A DNA stretch of 64,000 nt, taken from NCBI RefSeq assembly GCF_021172165.1, contig NZ_CP089096.1, positions 1,116,001-1,180,000 of the forward strand, given 5' to 3'. The first letter of the stretch is position 1. Every line of letters begins with the position of its first letter. The translations under genes and the position numbers were made by a program. Below the pieces are notes generated by a model. It did no database searches and was not told where the DNA came from. It saw nothing but the letters and a program-made list of their open reading frames with translations. Source of the stretch: Flavobacterium channae (GTDB taxonomy: Bacteria > Bacteroidota > Bacteroidia > Flavobacteriales > Flavobacteriaceae). Positions 8,812-17,118 of this stretch are shown here, one piece after another.

Positions 8812-9165
8812 ATGAAAACACCTAAGAAAAAAACAGCAGAGAATTTCATCAAAGACATTCGTAGAAATACACGAAGAATCTTTAGTTCCGAACAGAAAAT
8901 TCAGATTGTTATGGAAGCTTTACGAGCAGAAATGTCAGTTGCAGAATTGTGTCGTAAGTATTCCATTAATGAATCTCAGTTTTATAAGTGGAACAAAGAA
9001 TTTTTGGAAGCAGGTAAAAAGCGTTTAGCAGGCGATGTAACAAGAGAAGCTACGAGTGATGAAGTATCAGAGCTCAAGAAAGAAAATCAGTCTTTAAAAG
9101 TAATGATTGCCGATTTAGTTTTACGCTACGATATTGTAAAAAAAAGCTTGGACATGCTGGATTAA
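8812..9165 (+). CDS. IS3-family transposase OrfA
   Basis: 117 residues with an N-terminal helix-turn-helix (FSSEQKIQIVMEALRAEMSVAELCRKYSINESQFYKW) and a C-terminal leucine-zipper-like coiled coil (SELKKENQSLKVMIADLVL). This is the usual OrfA layout: binding of the IS ends and multimerisation. OrfB begins 20 bp after the stop, in a different frame (the usual IS3 arrangement is overlapping), so any OrfAB fusion would need frameshifting before the OrfA stop. Confidence 0.93.
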   Translation: MKTPKKKTAENFIKDIRRNTRRIFSSEQKIQIVMEALRAEMSVAELCRKYSINESQFYKWNKEFLEAGKKRLAGDVTREATSDEVSELKKENQSLKVMIADLVLRYDIVKKSLDMLD

Positions 9166-9185
9166 CTGAAAAGTTTAAGAAATAT

Positions 9186-10196
9186 ATGCGACTTACAGTA
9201 TCCGAAAAACAAGAAATCATTCACATGGTTACTCGTTCAGAAATTGGCGTAAATCGAACACTTCGGGAGATTGGAATCAATAAAAGTACGTTTTACAATT
9301 GGTATCATGCTTACAGCGAAAATGGTGTTGAAGGATTGCTTCCAACCAAAAGAGCAGCAAACAGGCAATGGAATAGCATTCCACAAGAGCAGAAGAATTT
9401 GGTTGTAAAATTAGCTTTAGATTATCCTGATTTGTCTTCTCGAGAATTAGCCTATAAAATCACTGATGAACAACAGATATTCCTATCAGAATCAAGTGTT
9501 TATCGGATTTTAAAGTCAAGAGGTTTAATTACAGCTCCAGCTCATATTTTTCTGAGTGCAGGTAATGAATTTACAGACAAAACAGGCTTTGTTCATCAAA
9601 TGTGGCAAACGGATTTTACCTATTTTAAAATATTGGGTTGGGGTTGGTATTACTTGAGTACGGTTTTGGACGATTACAGCCGATACATTGTACACTGGGA
9701 ACTTTGCTCAAACATGAAAGCCGATGATGTAAAAAGAACTGTTGATACAGCCATTAAGAAAGCAAAATTGATAACTAAACAAAAACCAAAACTCTTGTCC
9801 GACAATGGTTCGTGCTACATTGCAAACGAATTAAAATCGTATTTAAAAGACAATTATCAAATGCAACAAGTACATGGAAGACCCAATCATCCACAAACAC
9901 AAGGAAAAATTGAACGCTATCACAGAACCATGAAAAATGTTGTAAAACTTGATAATTACTTTGCTCCCGAAGAATTAGAAGCTGCTTTAGAAAAGTTTGT
10001 TTATCGCTATAACAATGAACGCTATCATGAATCATTAAACAACTTAACCCCAGCAGATGTCTATTTTGGAAGAGGTGAAATGATTTTAAAAGAACGTGAA
10101 CGATTAAAGAAAATGGCTATTATTGGCCGAAGAAATGAGTACCAAAAATTAAAATTAACAACAAATCAAAAAAAACATTTATCTTTGAATTATTAA
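9186..10196 (+). CDS. IS3-family transposase OrfB (DDE integrase core)
   Basis: 336 residues. An N-terminal helix-turn-helix (NRTLREIGINKSTFYNWY) is followed by an rve core. Catalytic acids are visible: Asp in MWQTDFTYFK, Asp in LLSDNGSCYI, and Glu in QGKIERYHRTMK. The length and motifs look intact, so the IS may still be active. The extra N-terminal HTH is more developed than in minimal OrfB proteins. Confidence 0.93.
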   Translation: MRLTVSEKQEIIHMVTRSEIGVNRTLREIGINKSTFYNWYHAYSENGVEGLLPTKRAANRQWNSIPQEQKNLVVKLALDYPDLSSRELAYKITDEQQIFLSESSVYRILKSRGLITAPAHIFLSAGNEFTDKTGFVHQMWQTDFTYFKILGWGWYYLSTVLDDYSRYIVHWELCSNMKADDVKRTVDTAIKKAKLITKQKPKLLSDNGSCYIANELKSYLKDNYQMQQVHGRPNHPQTQGKIERYHRTMKNVVKLDNYFAPEELEAALEKFVYRYNNERYHESLNNLTPADVYFGRGEMILKERERLKKMAIIGRRNEYQKLKLTTNQKKHLSLNY

Positions 10197-10224
10197 CTAA
10201 ATACTCTCTTAGGAAAAGTCCACT

Positions 10225-10311
10225 TTAGTTTGAAGACGTACAGTGTTTGATTCTTTGTTCATATGTAGCTGATTCAGTAAATTTTCTAGTTTTTTCAGAT
10301 AAATGCTTCAT
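10225..10311 (-). pseudogene. tnsC: 5' remnant of tnsC (truncated by the IS element)
   Basis: On the minus strand an ATG at 10311 opens a 28-codon frame (begins MKHLSEKTRKFTESATYEQR) that overlaps the end of tnsB by 17 bases. It stops at a TAA formed exactly at the IS boundary (10225-10227). Overlapping tnsB-tnsC starts are normal in Tn7-like operons, and the position and overlap are what identify it; the peptide is too short to prove homology. The AAA+ ATPase core, needed for target selection, is absent. Confidence 0.6.
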
Positions 10312-12124
10312 CATCAATTTCTTCAAAAGGTTTAATATCGTTGTCTTCAATTTTATCTTCAACTTCCTTTATTTCCGAAGTTGGAAAGGAAGTTGTGTCT
10401 CGGAAGTTTTTGACTTCATTTTTTCTGCTTTTTGTTTCTCGTATGGCTTTTTTCTCAATATCATCCATTTCTCGGTAAGTATCGAATATAGATTTTTCGT
10501 TAATTGGAGCCTTATTTTTTTTAAGTGTTCTTAATACATCTCTAAATTCCCAAATTGAAATTGCTGGTAATGAAGTGTCTCTATATGGTATGTCGAAATA
10601 TTCTTTTGACTCCGGATCATAGAAATGTACAACACTTATATCTCTGGGGTCTCTTCTGAAAATAAATTTTCTTTTAATATTATCAGTTTTTGAATGAATG
10701 TATTTTCTCAGAACATCATGATAATAGGTTACATGATCAATTACTACTCCATATTCCTGAATAGTTCTTTCTTCAAAAGGCATAAAGTCTAAACGTAATT
10801 TTCTTTCATTGAAAATCCTAGGAATTATTCCAATTCCAGGTTGCTCTTTATTGCCCATAATTCCTTCTTTCCATTTGTTAATTGGAGAATCATTTAAAGA
10901 AGAATGATTTTTGACATGATATATATTGGTAATGTATAGAGTTAACCATTTTTCAAACTCAGATAAAGTCAAAGATGCTCTACCTTCAGAATCATAATTT
11001 TTTCTTAGCTCTGTAGATGAAAATGTAGTACCTGCTAAATTATGAACTTCTTTACTAAATGATCCTAATAATCGCTCAATATGCCCACCAAAATGAGGAG
11101 TTGCAATTGGTCTAAATTCTAAATTGATATTATAATTTTTACAAGCCATTTTTAGCATATTTCCTCTGAACTCTTTTGCGTTGTCAACGTGGATTACCGA
11201 CATGAAACCCCAACAAGGCCAGATTCCCTTAACTCCAATTTTTTCTAACCAAATTTCTTTTGGTAAAATACTGTGAGCAATACATAGTCCAGTGCCTAAA
11301 GCACCTGGAGGATCAAAGGATAGATGAAAACCAACAACCATTCTACTATATACATCAATTGCAAGCGTCAGCCAAGGTCTTTTGTATGGTTTTCGATAAT
11401 ACTCATCTACTAAAATAATATCGACTCTAGTATGATCAATTTGAACAACGCTTAATGGAAAATCCGCACCAGGAAAGCTACCACGTATTGGATTGAACCT
11501 ATAGCCGGCTTCCTTTAAGCCAATTCTTTTTTTCATTACTTCTTCTTCAGAAATACTTTTTATCCTATTTCGAATTGTATTCTCATGAGGAGGAGTAATG
11601 TTTTTATTATGACATTCCGCCATAATTAATCTTACAGTTTTATTTATAGATGTTCTGGAACTGTTTAGATAAGTACTTTTTATATATTTTTTTATTATTT
11701 CTTCTTGATTTGAATCGAGTCTGCTGCTTCCTTTTCCTCCAGTTTTAGGCTTTCCTAATATTGAAGAAATGGTGCCGTAATCCCTATATAGTTTTATCCA
11801 TCTATATAATGTAGCAATACTTACATTTTTTTCAGCTGAAATTTGTTTAACTAATTCTATGTTTCCAGGCTTTTCTAATATTGGAGTTATTATCTCAAAT
11901 CTCTGTTGAGCTAATTCCCATTTTTTTTCAGAAATTACATTTATGTCCTCTAGCTTTTCTTTTTTCTTAAAAATAGGTTTCAAGTCGCTAACATGTACTA
12001 AATGGTTGGTTCCGTTACTTAATTCTTCAATAGTAACAGTATCGAGGGTATTCAATTTAGTAATTATAACTTCTTTATCGTTATAAATAACTTTTTCCCC
12101 TTTTGTTAAATTAACTATATCCAT
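10295..12124 (-). CDS. tnsB: TnsB-like DDE transposase
   Basis: 609 residues. An N-terminal HTH region (ISAEKNVSIATLYRWIKLYR, about 95-115) and a second DNA-binding region precede the rve catalytic core, with Asp230 (VVQIDHTRVD), Asp314 (VIHVDNAKEF) and Glu350 (HFGGHIERLLG). A Mu-type C-terminal domain follows, then a charged tail ending EEIDDEAFI, which in Tn7 contacts TnsC. TnsB binds the end repeats and makes the 3' cuts and joins. The start overlaps the end of tnsA by 10 bp. The length is within the usual range and all catalytic residues are present. Confidence 0.93.
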   Translation of the reverse strand: MDIVNLTKGEKVIYNDKEVIITKLNTLDTVTIEELSNGTNHLVHVSDLKPIFKKKEKLEDINVISEKKWELAQQRFEIITPILEKPGNIELVKQISAEKNVSIATLYRWIKLYRDYGTISSILGKPKTGGKGSSRLDSNQEEIIKKYIKSTYLNSSRTSINKTVRLIMAECHNKNITPPHENTIRNRIKSISEEEVMKKRIGLKEAGYRFNPIRGSFPGADFPLSVVQIDHTRVDIILVDEYYRKPYKRPWLTLAIDVYSRMVVGFHLSFDPPGALGTGLCIAHSILPKEIWLEKIGVKGIWPCWGFMSVIHVDNAKEFRGNMLKMACKNYNINLEFRPIATPHFGGHIERLLGSFSKEVHNLAGTTFSSTELRKNYDSEGRASLTLSEFEKWLTLYITNIYHVKNHSSLNDSPINKWKEGIMGNKEQPGIGIIPRIFNERKLRLDFMPFEERTIQEYGVVIDHVTYYHDVLRKYIHSKTDNIKRKFIFRRDPRDISVVHFYDPESKEYFDIPYRDTSLPAISIWEFRDVLRTLKKNKAPINEKSIFDTYREMDDIEKKAIRETKSRKNEVKNFRDTTSFPTSEIKEVEDKIEDNDIKPFEEIDDEAFI

Positions 12125-12801
12125 ATCTCAGTTTCCATATTTAACTTTATACTTAAATCTATTTTTATTTTTTTATGAATAATCATTAGCCATAAATATT
12201 GAATTAATTCAGCTCTTTTTAATTCACATGAAGTAGAACTATTTAATAACTTATTAGGAGTTGTTCGCTTTAGCTTCTTCATATTTTGCTCAAGCAATTC
12301 AAACTCATTGAAATATTCAGATTTATTTGAAGTATGTCTGATTTGAACTGCATTTAAGAATTTGATATTAAACAAATAATTATTTCTAATATCAGTTTCA
12401 GTAAGTATTCTAAATGTTAAATTATTACTATTACAGAATTCTTCAGCAGCTTTAAATTTCGTAACATACTTAGAAGCATTATCTATTAAATCAATGTTGT
12501 ATTTTATTTCAATAACCTCTTTGCTACCATCCCAATACTCAACAAAAAAGTCTGGAATGTAATATCTGTCATTAAATTCTATTTTTAATGGTTGTTCATA
12601 ATAGTAACGAACATTTTCATCAAATTCAAGTATATGGATATAATCTCTTTCAAGGGAAGATTCGAAATCTACAAAGTCATTTCTTTTAAGACTTTTTATT
12701 TGTCCTGTTAAAGAAAATTCATTTGCCGATATATTTCTTTTTTTCTTCAAAGATATTCTCATTTTCTTTTGTGAAAATACGTAATTCATATCATTTTTCA
12801 T
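12115..12801 (-). CDS. tnsA: TnsA-like endonuclease
   Basis: 228 residues. A restriction-endonuclease-type core carries Glu (FESSLERDYI, about 46-55), Asp84 (YYIPDFFVEYW) and E98-x-K100 (VIEIKYN), matching TnsA, which cuts the 5' strands so that the element moves by cut-and-paste. The C-terminal part is helical and probably contacts TnsB/TnsC. The start at 12801 is the first ATG; an inner ATG lies at 12762. A TnsB-type repeat (12755-12772) overlaps the start of the gene and another lies just upstream, so TnsB probably represses this operon. Confidence 0.88.
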   Translation of the reverse strand: MKNDMNYVFSQKKMRISLKKKRNISANEFSLTGQIKSLKRNDFVDFESSLERDYIHILEFDENVRYYYEQPLKIEFNDRYYIPDFFVEYWDGSKEVIEIKYNIDLIDNASKYVTKFKAAEEFCNSNNLTFRILTETDIRNNYLFNIKFLNAVQIRHTSNKSEYFNEFELLEQNMKKLKRTTPNKLLNSSTSCELKRAELIQYLWLMIIHKKIKIDLSIKLNMETEIWI

Positions 12802-12874
12802 AGTTTATTCTCATTTACTTTTGTAAAAACTTATTAAAAAGTTTTCCTATTCTCATTTACTTATGTATTTTACA
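12755..12874. repeat. Transposon end next to tnsA: three spaced TnsB-type sites and terminus
   Basis: Sites ATTCTCATTTWCTTWTGT at 12755-12772, 12807-12824 and 12849-12866, then TATTTTACA ending at 12874. Spacing is 52 and 42 bp, in contrast to the tight array at the opposite end. Asymmetric end architecture is a Tn7 hallmark, but in Tn7 itself the tight array is on the tnsA side. Confidence 0.85.
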
Positions 12875-12879
12875 ATTTT
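12875..12879. repeat. Target-site duplication, right copy (ATTTT)
   Basis: Matches 6757-6761 exactly and abuts the ACA terminus. Confidence 0.8.
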
Positions 12880-12908
12880 TTGTATTTTTACAGAAAAATC
12901 AAAGTATT

Positions 12909-13364
12909 ATGCAATTTACACCTTCAAAATTAAATGCTTTTATGTTTTTTAAATTACCTTCTGCTTTTTGGAGTGGGGTAAGAGTAAAATCAATTTCACC
13001 AGAAGTTTGTGAAGTTACGGTAAAGCATCGTTGGTTCAATCAAAACCCATTCAATTCTATGTATTTTGCTGTTCAAGCAATGGCAGCAGAATTTACAACA
13101 GGTGCTTTAGTAATGTTTCAAATTAAACAAAGTGGAAAGAATATTTCTATGCTTGTTGCTCAAAATAAAAGTGTATTTACAAAGAAAGCTACAGGAAGAA
13201 TTACTTTTACTTGTAATCAAGGAAACGATATAAAAGAAACCATTGAAAAAGCAGTTGAAACAAATGAAGGCCAAACCATTTGGCTTACTTCTATTGGTAA
13301 AAATGAAAAAGGAGAACAAGTTTCAGAAATGCAATTTGAGTGGACAATTAAAGTAAGAGTTTAA
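12909..13364 (+). CDS. DUF4442 hot-dog-fold protein
   Basis: 151 residues, resembling DUF4442, a hot-dog fold related to acyl-CoA thioesterases (RWFNQNPFNSMYFAVQAMAAEFTTG is the conserved helix region). Substrate unknown. Its start is only 35 bp from the transposon end, so its native promoter region has been displaced by the insertion at 12874, and expression may now come from the transposon end. Confidence 0.8.
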   Translation: MQFTPSKLNAFMFFKLPSAFWSGVRVKSISPEVCEVTVKHRWFNQNPFNSMYFAVQAMAAEFTTGALVMFQIKQSGKNISMLVAQNKSVFTKKATGRITFTCNQGNDIKETIEKAVETNEGQTIWLTSIGKNEKGEQVSEMQFEWTIKVRV

Positions 13365-13457
13365 TTAAAATTTAGCTTAAAACTATTCCTAAACATAAGT
13401 TAATTTACTTTCATTCTTAATTTTTTGATGGTAAATTTGATAAAAAGGAAAAAGAAA

Positions 13458-14360
13458 ATGACGGTTTTAATTACAGGAGCTACAGGATTGGTCGGACAAG
13501 CATTGGTGAATTTGTTGCTTCAAAATGGATATTCGGTTCATTATTTGTCCACATCAAAATCAAAGTTAATCAATCAAAATAACTACAAAGGTTTTTATTG
13601 GAATCCTAAATTATCTGAAATAGATACAAATGCATTTGATGGTGTAGATGTTATAATCCATTTGGCAGGAGCATCTGTTGCAAAAAAATGGACAAACAAT
13701 TACAAAGAAGAAATAATTGAGAGTCGTGTGCTTTCTACTCGTCTTTTATATCAAACATTGCATAAAAAAGCAAATACTGTAAAACAGATTATTTCTGCTT
13801 CGGCAATTGGTATTTATCCTGATGATTTAAACTATATCTATCACGAAACCGACAATAAAGTTGACGATTCTTTTTTAGGAAATGTTGTTGAACAATGGGA
13901 AAAAGAAGTCAATCAATTTGAAAAATTACAAATTCTGGTTGCTAAAGTTAGAATAGGAATTGTTTTATCAGACGAAGGTGGTGCGTTACAAGAAATGGCA
14001 AAACCTATTAAATTAGGATTAGGAGCTGCATTTGGTTCTGGTGAACAATATCAATCTTGGATTCATATTTACGATTTGGTTTCTATTTTCCAATTTATCA
14101 TGAATAACAAATTAGCTGGAATTTATAATGGAGTAGCTCCATATCCTGTTACGAATGCAGAACTAACAAAAGCAATAGCTAAAGTTTTGAAAAAGCCATT
14201 GTTTTTGCCTAATATTCCTAAGTTTGTTATGAAACTTATATTAGGAGAAATGCACCAAATTTTATTTTCAAGTCAGCATGTAAGTTGTAGAAAGCTTTTA
14301 GATGCTAAATTTCAATTTAAATACGCTTCATTAGATAAAGCTTTGAATGATTTATTATAA
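13458..14360 (+). CDS. TIGR01777-family NAD(P)-binding epimerase-like protein
   Basis: About 300 residues from the chosen ATG at 13458, directly followed by VLITGATGLVG (Rossmann NAD(P) loop). The start is preceded by a purine-rich AAAAAGGAAAAAG. Other family marks are HLAGASVAKKWT, SASAIGIYP and WIHIYDLV near the middle. An extended-SDR protein; substrate unknown, sometimes annotated as a cell-division inhibitor without evidence. It ends at a strong terminator. Confidence 0.88.
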   Translation: MTVLITGATGLVGQALVNLLLQNGYSVHYLSTSKSKLINQNNYKGFYWNPKLSEIDTNAFDGVDVIIHLAGASVAKKWTNNYKEEIIESRVLSTRLLYQTLHKKANTVKQIISASAIGIYPDDLNYIYHETDNKVDDSFLGNVVEQWEKEVNQFEKLQILVAKVRIGIVLSDEGGALQEMAKPIKLGLGAAFGSGEQYQSWIHIYDLVSIFQFIMNNKLAGIYNGVAPYPVTNAELTKAIAKVLKKPLFLPNIPKFVMKLILGEMHQILFSSQHVSCRKLLDAKFQFKYASLDKALNDLL

Positions 14361-14363
14361 TAA

Positions 14364-14389
14364 AAAAAACCGCCAATTGGCGGTTTTTT
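14364..14389. terminator. Bidirectional terminator (perfect palindrome)
   Basis: AAAAAACCGCCAA / TTGGCGGTTTTTT, a 13-bp perfect palindrome with T-runs on both strands, between the convergent genes ending at 14360 and 14395. Confidence 0.9.
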
Positions 14390-14394
14390 GGTAT

Positions 14395-15060
14395 TTATTG
14401 TTTTGCTGCTTTTAATTTCACAACCAATTCAATTTCGTCATTTACAAACTTATCTTTTAAATCATCAAAAATCGATTTAGAAGCATAATTTACATTCCAG
14501 TGCGTTCTGTTAATTTGGAAAGAATCTGACGTTAAAGTCATGTTGTTTCCTTCATATGCAACTGTTGCAGCAAATGAAACAGGTTTTGTAATTCCTTTTA
14601 AAGTTAAATTTCCGTTTACAGTAGCTTTTCCGTTTTCTGAAGTAATAGAAGTGATTTCAAATACACCTTCTGGAAATTTACTTACGTTAAAGAAATGGTC
14701 TTCTCCTTCTTTGTCTTTAGTTCCTTTTAAATGTCCTTCTAAATCTTCTTTTCCGTCACCAGGTTTTAAATCGGTTACAACTATCGAATTCATATCGATA
14801 ACAAATTTTCCACTTTGAATGCTATCATTTTTAACAGCAACTTCACCCGATTTTAAATTAATAGTACCATTGTGTTTTCCAGCTGGTTTAGAACCAATCC
14901 ATTCTATTACAGAAGAAGCAGTGTCAACTACATAAGTTGTACTTTCAGCAGAAGCTGTTGCTACTTCTCCAGCTTCACCACTTTCATTTTTGTCTCCTTT
15001 ACATGCTACATTCATTGAAATTGTAGCTAAAACAAATAAACTTAAAATGCTTTTTTTCAT
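14395..15060 (-). CDS. YceI-family lipoprotein
   Basis: 221 residues. Signal peptide with lipobox (MNVACKGD, Cys20), an acidic Ala/Ser/Glu linker, then a YceI beta-barrel (YVVDTASSVIEWIG near the start, NGNLTLKGITKPV, and LVVKLKAAKQ at the end). YceI proteins bind polyisoprenoid or other amphiphilic lipids in the envelope; ligand not predictable here. A minus-strand -7 box TAAGTTTG lies at 15084-15091. Confidence 0.9.
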   Translation of the reverse strand: MKKSILSLFVLATISMNVACKGDKNESGEAGEVATASAESTTYVVDTASSVIEWIGSKPAGKHNGTINLKSGEVAVKNDSIQSGKFVIDMNSIVVTDLKPGDGKEDLEGHLKGTKDKEGEDHFFNVSKFPEGVFEITSITSENGKATVNGNLTLKGITKPVSFAATVAYEGNNMTLTSDSFQINRTHWNVNYASKSIFDDLKDKFVNDEIELVVKLKAAKQ

Positions 15061-15182
15061 GTTTTAATTTTTTTTAGTTTCTACAAACTTAGTTCTTAAC
15101 TTTTTTAAATTCTCTTAAAAAGTTGCTAAATTTTTTTTTCAATAAATTTGCTGACAATTTGACATTTTTAAACATTTGGCAA

Positions 15183-15190
15183 TACATTTG
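15183..15190 (+). promoter_or_regulatory. Candidate promoter of grpE-dnaJ
   Basis: TACATTTG matches the -7 consensus; a TTG at 15159-15161 lies 21 nt upstream, slightly longer than ideal. I see no CIRCE element, so HrcA control is not supported. Confidence 0.5.
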
Positions 15191-15213
15191 CAATCCCATT
15201 TACTAAAGTAAAA

Positions 15214-15777
15214 ATGTTTAAAAAAATATTTAAAAATATGAGTCAAGATACTACTGAGAACATTGAGAAGGAAAACGTTCAGGGAGAACATGTTTCAGAA
15301 AATCAAGAAATTGCCCAACCAGAGAAAACTTTAGAAGAACAATTACAAGAGCAATTGTCTGAAGAAAAAGACAGATTTTTGCGTTTGTTTGCTGAGTTTG
15401 AAAACTATAAAAAACGTACATCAAAAGAGCGTATCGATTTATTTAAAACAGCTAATCAGGAAGTTTTACAAGCAATGTTACCTGTTTTAGATGATTTTGA
15501 TAGAGCTTGGGCGCAAATTTCTAAATCGGAAGATGAAGCATTGGTTACTGGAGTACAATTGATTCATGATAAATTAAAATCAACGCTAATTTCTAAAGGA
15601 TTAGAAGAAGTTGAGGTTAAAGCAGGAGATGCATTTGATGCTGATTTTGCTGAGGCGATTACTCAAATTCCGGCTCCAAATGACAAATTAAAAGGAAAAA
15701 TTGTTGATGTAATTGAAAAAGGATATAAGTTAGGAGATAAAATTATTCGTTTCCCTAAAGTTGTTATTGGACAATAA
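15214..15777 (+). CDS. grpE: Nucleotide exchange factor GrpE
   Basis: GrpE releases ADP from DnaK. 187 residues: a Gln/Glu-rich N-terminus with a long coiled coil (LEEQLQEQLSEEKDRFLRLF), then the conserved FENYKKRTSKER and LLPVLDDFDRA-type core and the C-terminal beta-wing (VIEKGYKLGDKIIRFPKVVIG). An alternative ATG at 15238 (MSQDTTEN) would remove eight residues. dnaJ follows after 52 bp; dnaK is not in the window. Confidence 0.95.
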   Translation: MFKKIFKNMSQDTTENIEKENVQGEHVSENQEIAQPEKTLEEQLQEQLSEEKDRFLRLFAEFENYKKRTSKERIDLFKTANQEVLQAMLPVLDDFDRAWAQISKSEDEALVTGVQLIHDKLKSTLISKGLEEVEVKAGDAFDADFAEAITQIPAPNDKLKGKIVDVIEKGYKLGDKIIRFPKVVIGQ

Positions 15778-15829
15778 TTTTATACCTAATATAGATGTGT
15801 TAAGCATCTAATTTTTAATCAAAGTTATA

Positions 15830-16957
15830 ATGAAAAAAGATTTTTACGAAATATTAGGCATTAGCAAAAATGCTACACCAGAAGAGATTAAGAAAGCTTA
15901 CCGAAAGAAAGCAATTGAATTTCATCCTGATAAAAATCCAGGCGATAAAGAAGCGGAAGAAAACTTTAAAGTTGCAGCTGAAGCTTACGAAGTATTAAGC
16001 GACCCTGACAAAAAGGCTCGTTATGACCAATACGGACACCAAGCATTTGAAAATGGTGGATTTGGTGGTGGTCATCATATGAATATGGATGATATTTTTA
16101 GCCAATTTGGAGATATCTTCGGAGGTGCTTTTGGTGGTGGAGGTTTCTCTGGTTTTGGTGGTGGCTTTGGAGGCGGTGGCCAAAGAAGAGTGAAAGGAAG
16201 TAATCTTCGTATTAAAGTTAAACTTACTTTAGAAGAGATTGCTAATGGTGTTGAGAAAAAAGTAAAAGTTAAACGTAAAGTGCAAGCTAAAGGCGTTACG
16301 TATCGTACTTGTCCTACATGTAATGGATCTGGACAAATTATGAAAGTAGCCAATACAATTTTAGGTAGAATGCAAACAGCAACTACGTGTCATGTTTGTA
16401 GTGGTTCTGGTCAAATTTTAGATCAAAAACCAGCTGGAGCTGATGCACAAGGAATGTTGTTAGAAGATGATACGGTATCAATCAAAATCCCTGCAGGAGT
16501 AGTAGATGGAATGCAATTAAAAGTTGCAGGAAAAGGAAACGAAGCTCCAGGTACAAATAGTATTCCAGGAGATTTAATTGTTGCTATTGAAGAAATTGAG
16601 CATGAATTCTTAAAGCGTGAAGGTGAAAACCTACATTACGATTTGTATATCAGTTTTGCTGAAGCAGCATTAGGTGTTTCTAAAGAAATTGAAACAGTTT
16701 CGGGTAAGGTTAGAATTAAATTAGAAGATGGTATTCAATCGGGTAAAATCCTAAGACTTAAAGGGAAAGGAATACCAAGTTTGAATTCTTATGGAAATGG
16801 CGATTTGTTAGTTCATGTTAATGTTTGGACACCAAAAACGCTTAATAAAGAACAAAAGCAGTTTTTTGAAAAAATGCTTACAGATGAAAACTTTATTCCT
16901 AAACCAGAGAAATCTGATAAATCTTTTTTCGAAAAAGTTAAAGATATGTTTTCATAA
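15830..16957 (+). CDS. dnaJ: Chaperone DnaJ with a reduced zinc-finger region
   Basis: 375 residues. J domain at 1-70 with HPD at about 32-34, Gly/Phe-rich segment at about 72-120, then a zinc region with only two CxxCxGxG motifs (CPTCNGSG near 161 and CHVCSGSG near 187) instead of four, then the C-terminal substrate-binding domains. It delivers clients to DnaK and stimulates its ATPase. The two-motif form appears typical of flavobacterial DnaJ rather than damage, because the frame and flanks are intact. Confidence 0.95.
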   Translation: MKKDFYEILGISKNATPEEIKKAYRKKAIEFHPDKNPGDKEAEENFKVAAEAYEVLSDPDKKARYDQYGHQAFENGGFGGGHHMNMDDIFSQFGDIFGGAFGGGGFSGFGGGFGGGGQRRVKGSNLRIKVKLTLEEIANGVEKKVKVKRKVQAKGVTYRTCPTCNGSGQIMKVANTILGRMQTATTCHVCSGSGQILDQKPAGADAQGMLLEDDTVSIKIPAGVVDGMQLKVAGKGNEAPGTNSIPGDLIVAIEEIEHEFLKREGENLHYDLYISFAEAALGVSKEIETVSGKVRIKLEDGIQSGKILRLKGKGIPSLNSYGNGDLLVHVNVWTPKTLNKEQKQFFEKMLTDENFIPKPEKSDKSFFEKVKDMFS

Positions 16958-16980
16958 TTAAATATAATTTAATACATTTG

Positions 16981-17015
16981 AAACTCACTTTCTTAGGAAG
17001 GTGAGTTTTTCTTTT
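16981..17015 (+). terminator. Terminator after dnaJ
   Basis: AACTCAC...GTGAGTT stem extended inward by TTTC/GAAG pairing, followed by TTTTTCTTTTT. Confidence 0.8.
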
Positions 17016-17029
17016 TCATAGCAATTTTT

Positions 17030-17063
17030 CCCATCCTTTAGTAATAAAGGGTGGGTTTTTTTT
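17030..17063 (+). terminator. Second terminator after dnaJ
   Basis: 11-bp stem (CCCATCCTTTA / TAAAGGGTGGG, one GU pair) with a GTAA loop, followed by eight T. Two terminators in tandem insulate the ABC operon from grpE-dnaJ. Confidence 0.85.
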
Positions 17064-17118
17064 GTAACGAATTTCTCATTTTTGATACTAATAAGTCAAA
17101 CAAAAATCAACTCAATTT

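Larger units (their letters stand above)
8748..10226 (+). mobile_element. IS3-family insertion sequence
   Basis: About 1479 bp, bounded by the inverted 10-mer AAAGTGGACT (8748-8757) / AGTCCACTTT (10217-10226). A further inner match, CTAAGAGAGTRTTT, is present in both ends. Two consecutive transposase frames lie inside. The flanking bases differ (TCAGCAA left, AGTTTGA right), so no target duplication is visible. That is best explained by a deletion next to the insertion. Confidence 0.85.
6762..12874. mobile_element. Tn7-like transposon carrying a SIR2-TPR gene, interrupted by an IS3-family element
   Basis: 6113-bp element. The outer 26 bases of each end, read inward, match at 22 of 26 positions (both begin TGT and end AAATGAGAAT). 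The element is flanked by ATTTT duplications. It contains TnsA- and TnsB-type genes at one end, and a SIR2-TPR gene at the other. An IS3-family element (8748-10226) has apparently removed most of tnsC and any tniQ/tnsD, so the element is probably immobile unless complemented. The insertion lies in the intergenic region between padR and a DUF4442 gene, not at glmS, a tRNA or another classic Tn7 attachment site that I can see. Confidence 0.85.

Noticed and set aside
8745..10229. Target duplication around the IS3 element
   Set aside because: Flanks CAA and AGT differ at every reasonable boundary, so none could be called.
10247..10534. 95-codon plus-strand frame over the end of tnsB
   Set aside because: It lies antisense to tnsB and the tnsC remnant, has no family features, and is explained by the low-GC antisense frame.
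14540..14818. Plus-strand frame within the YceI gene, and many similar antisense frames in secA, uvrA, folE and the RND genes
   Set aside because: They lie wholly inside well-supported genes and have no motifs or start context of their own.
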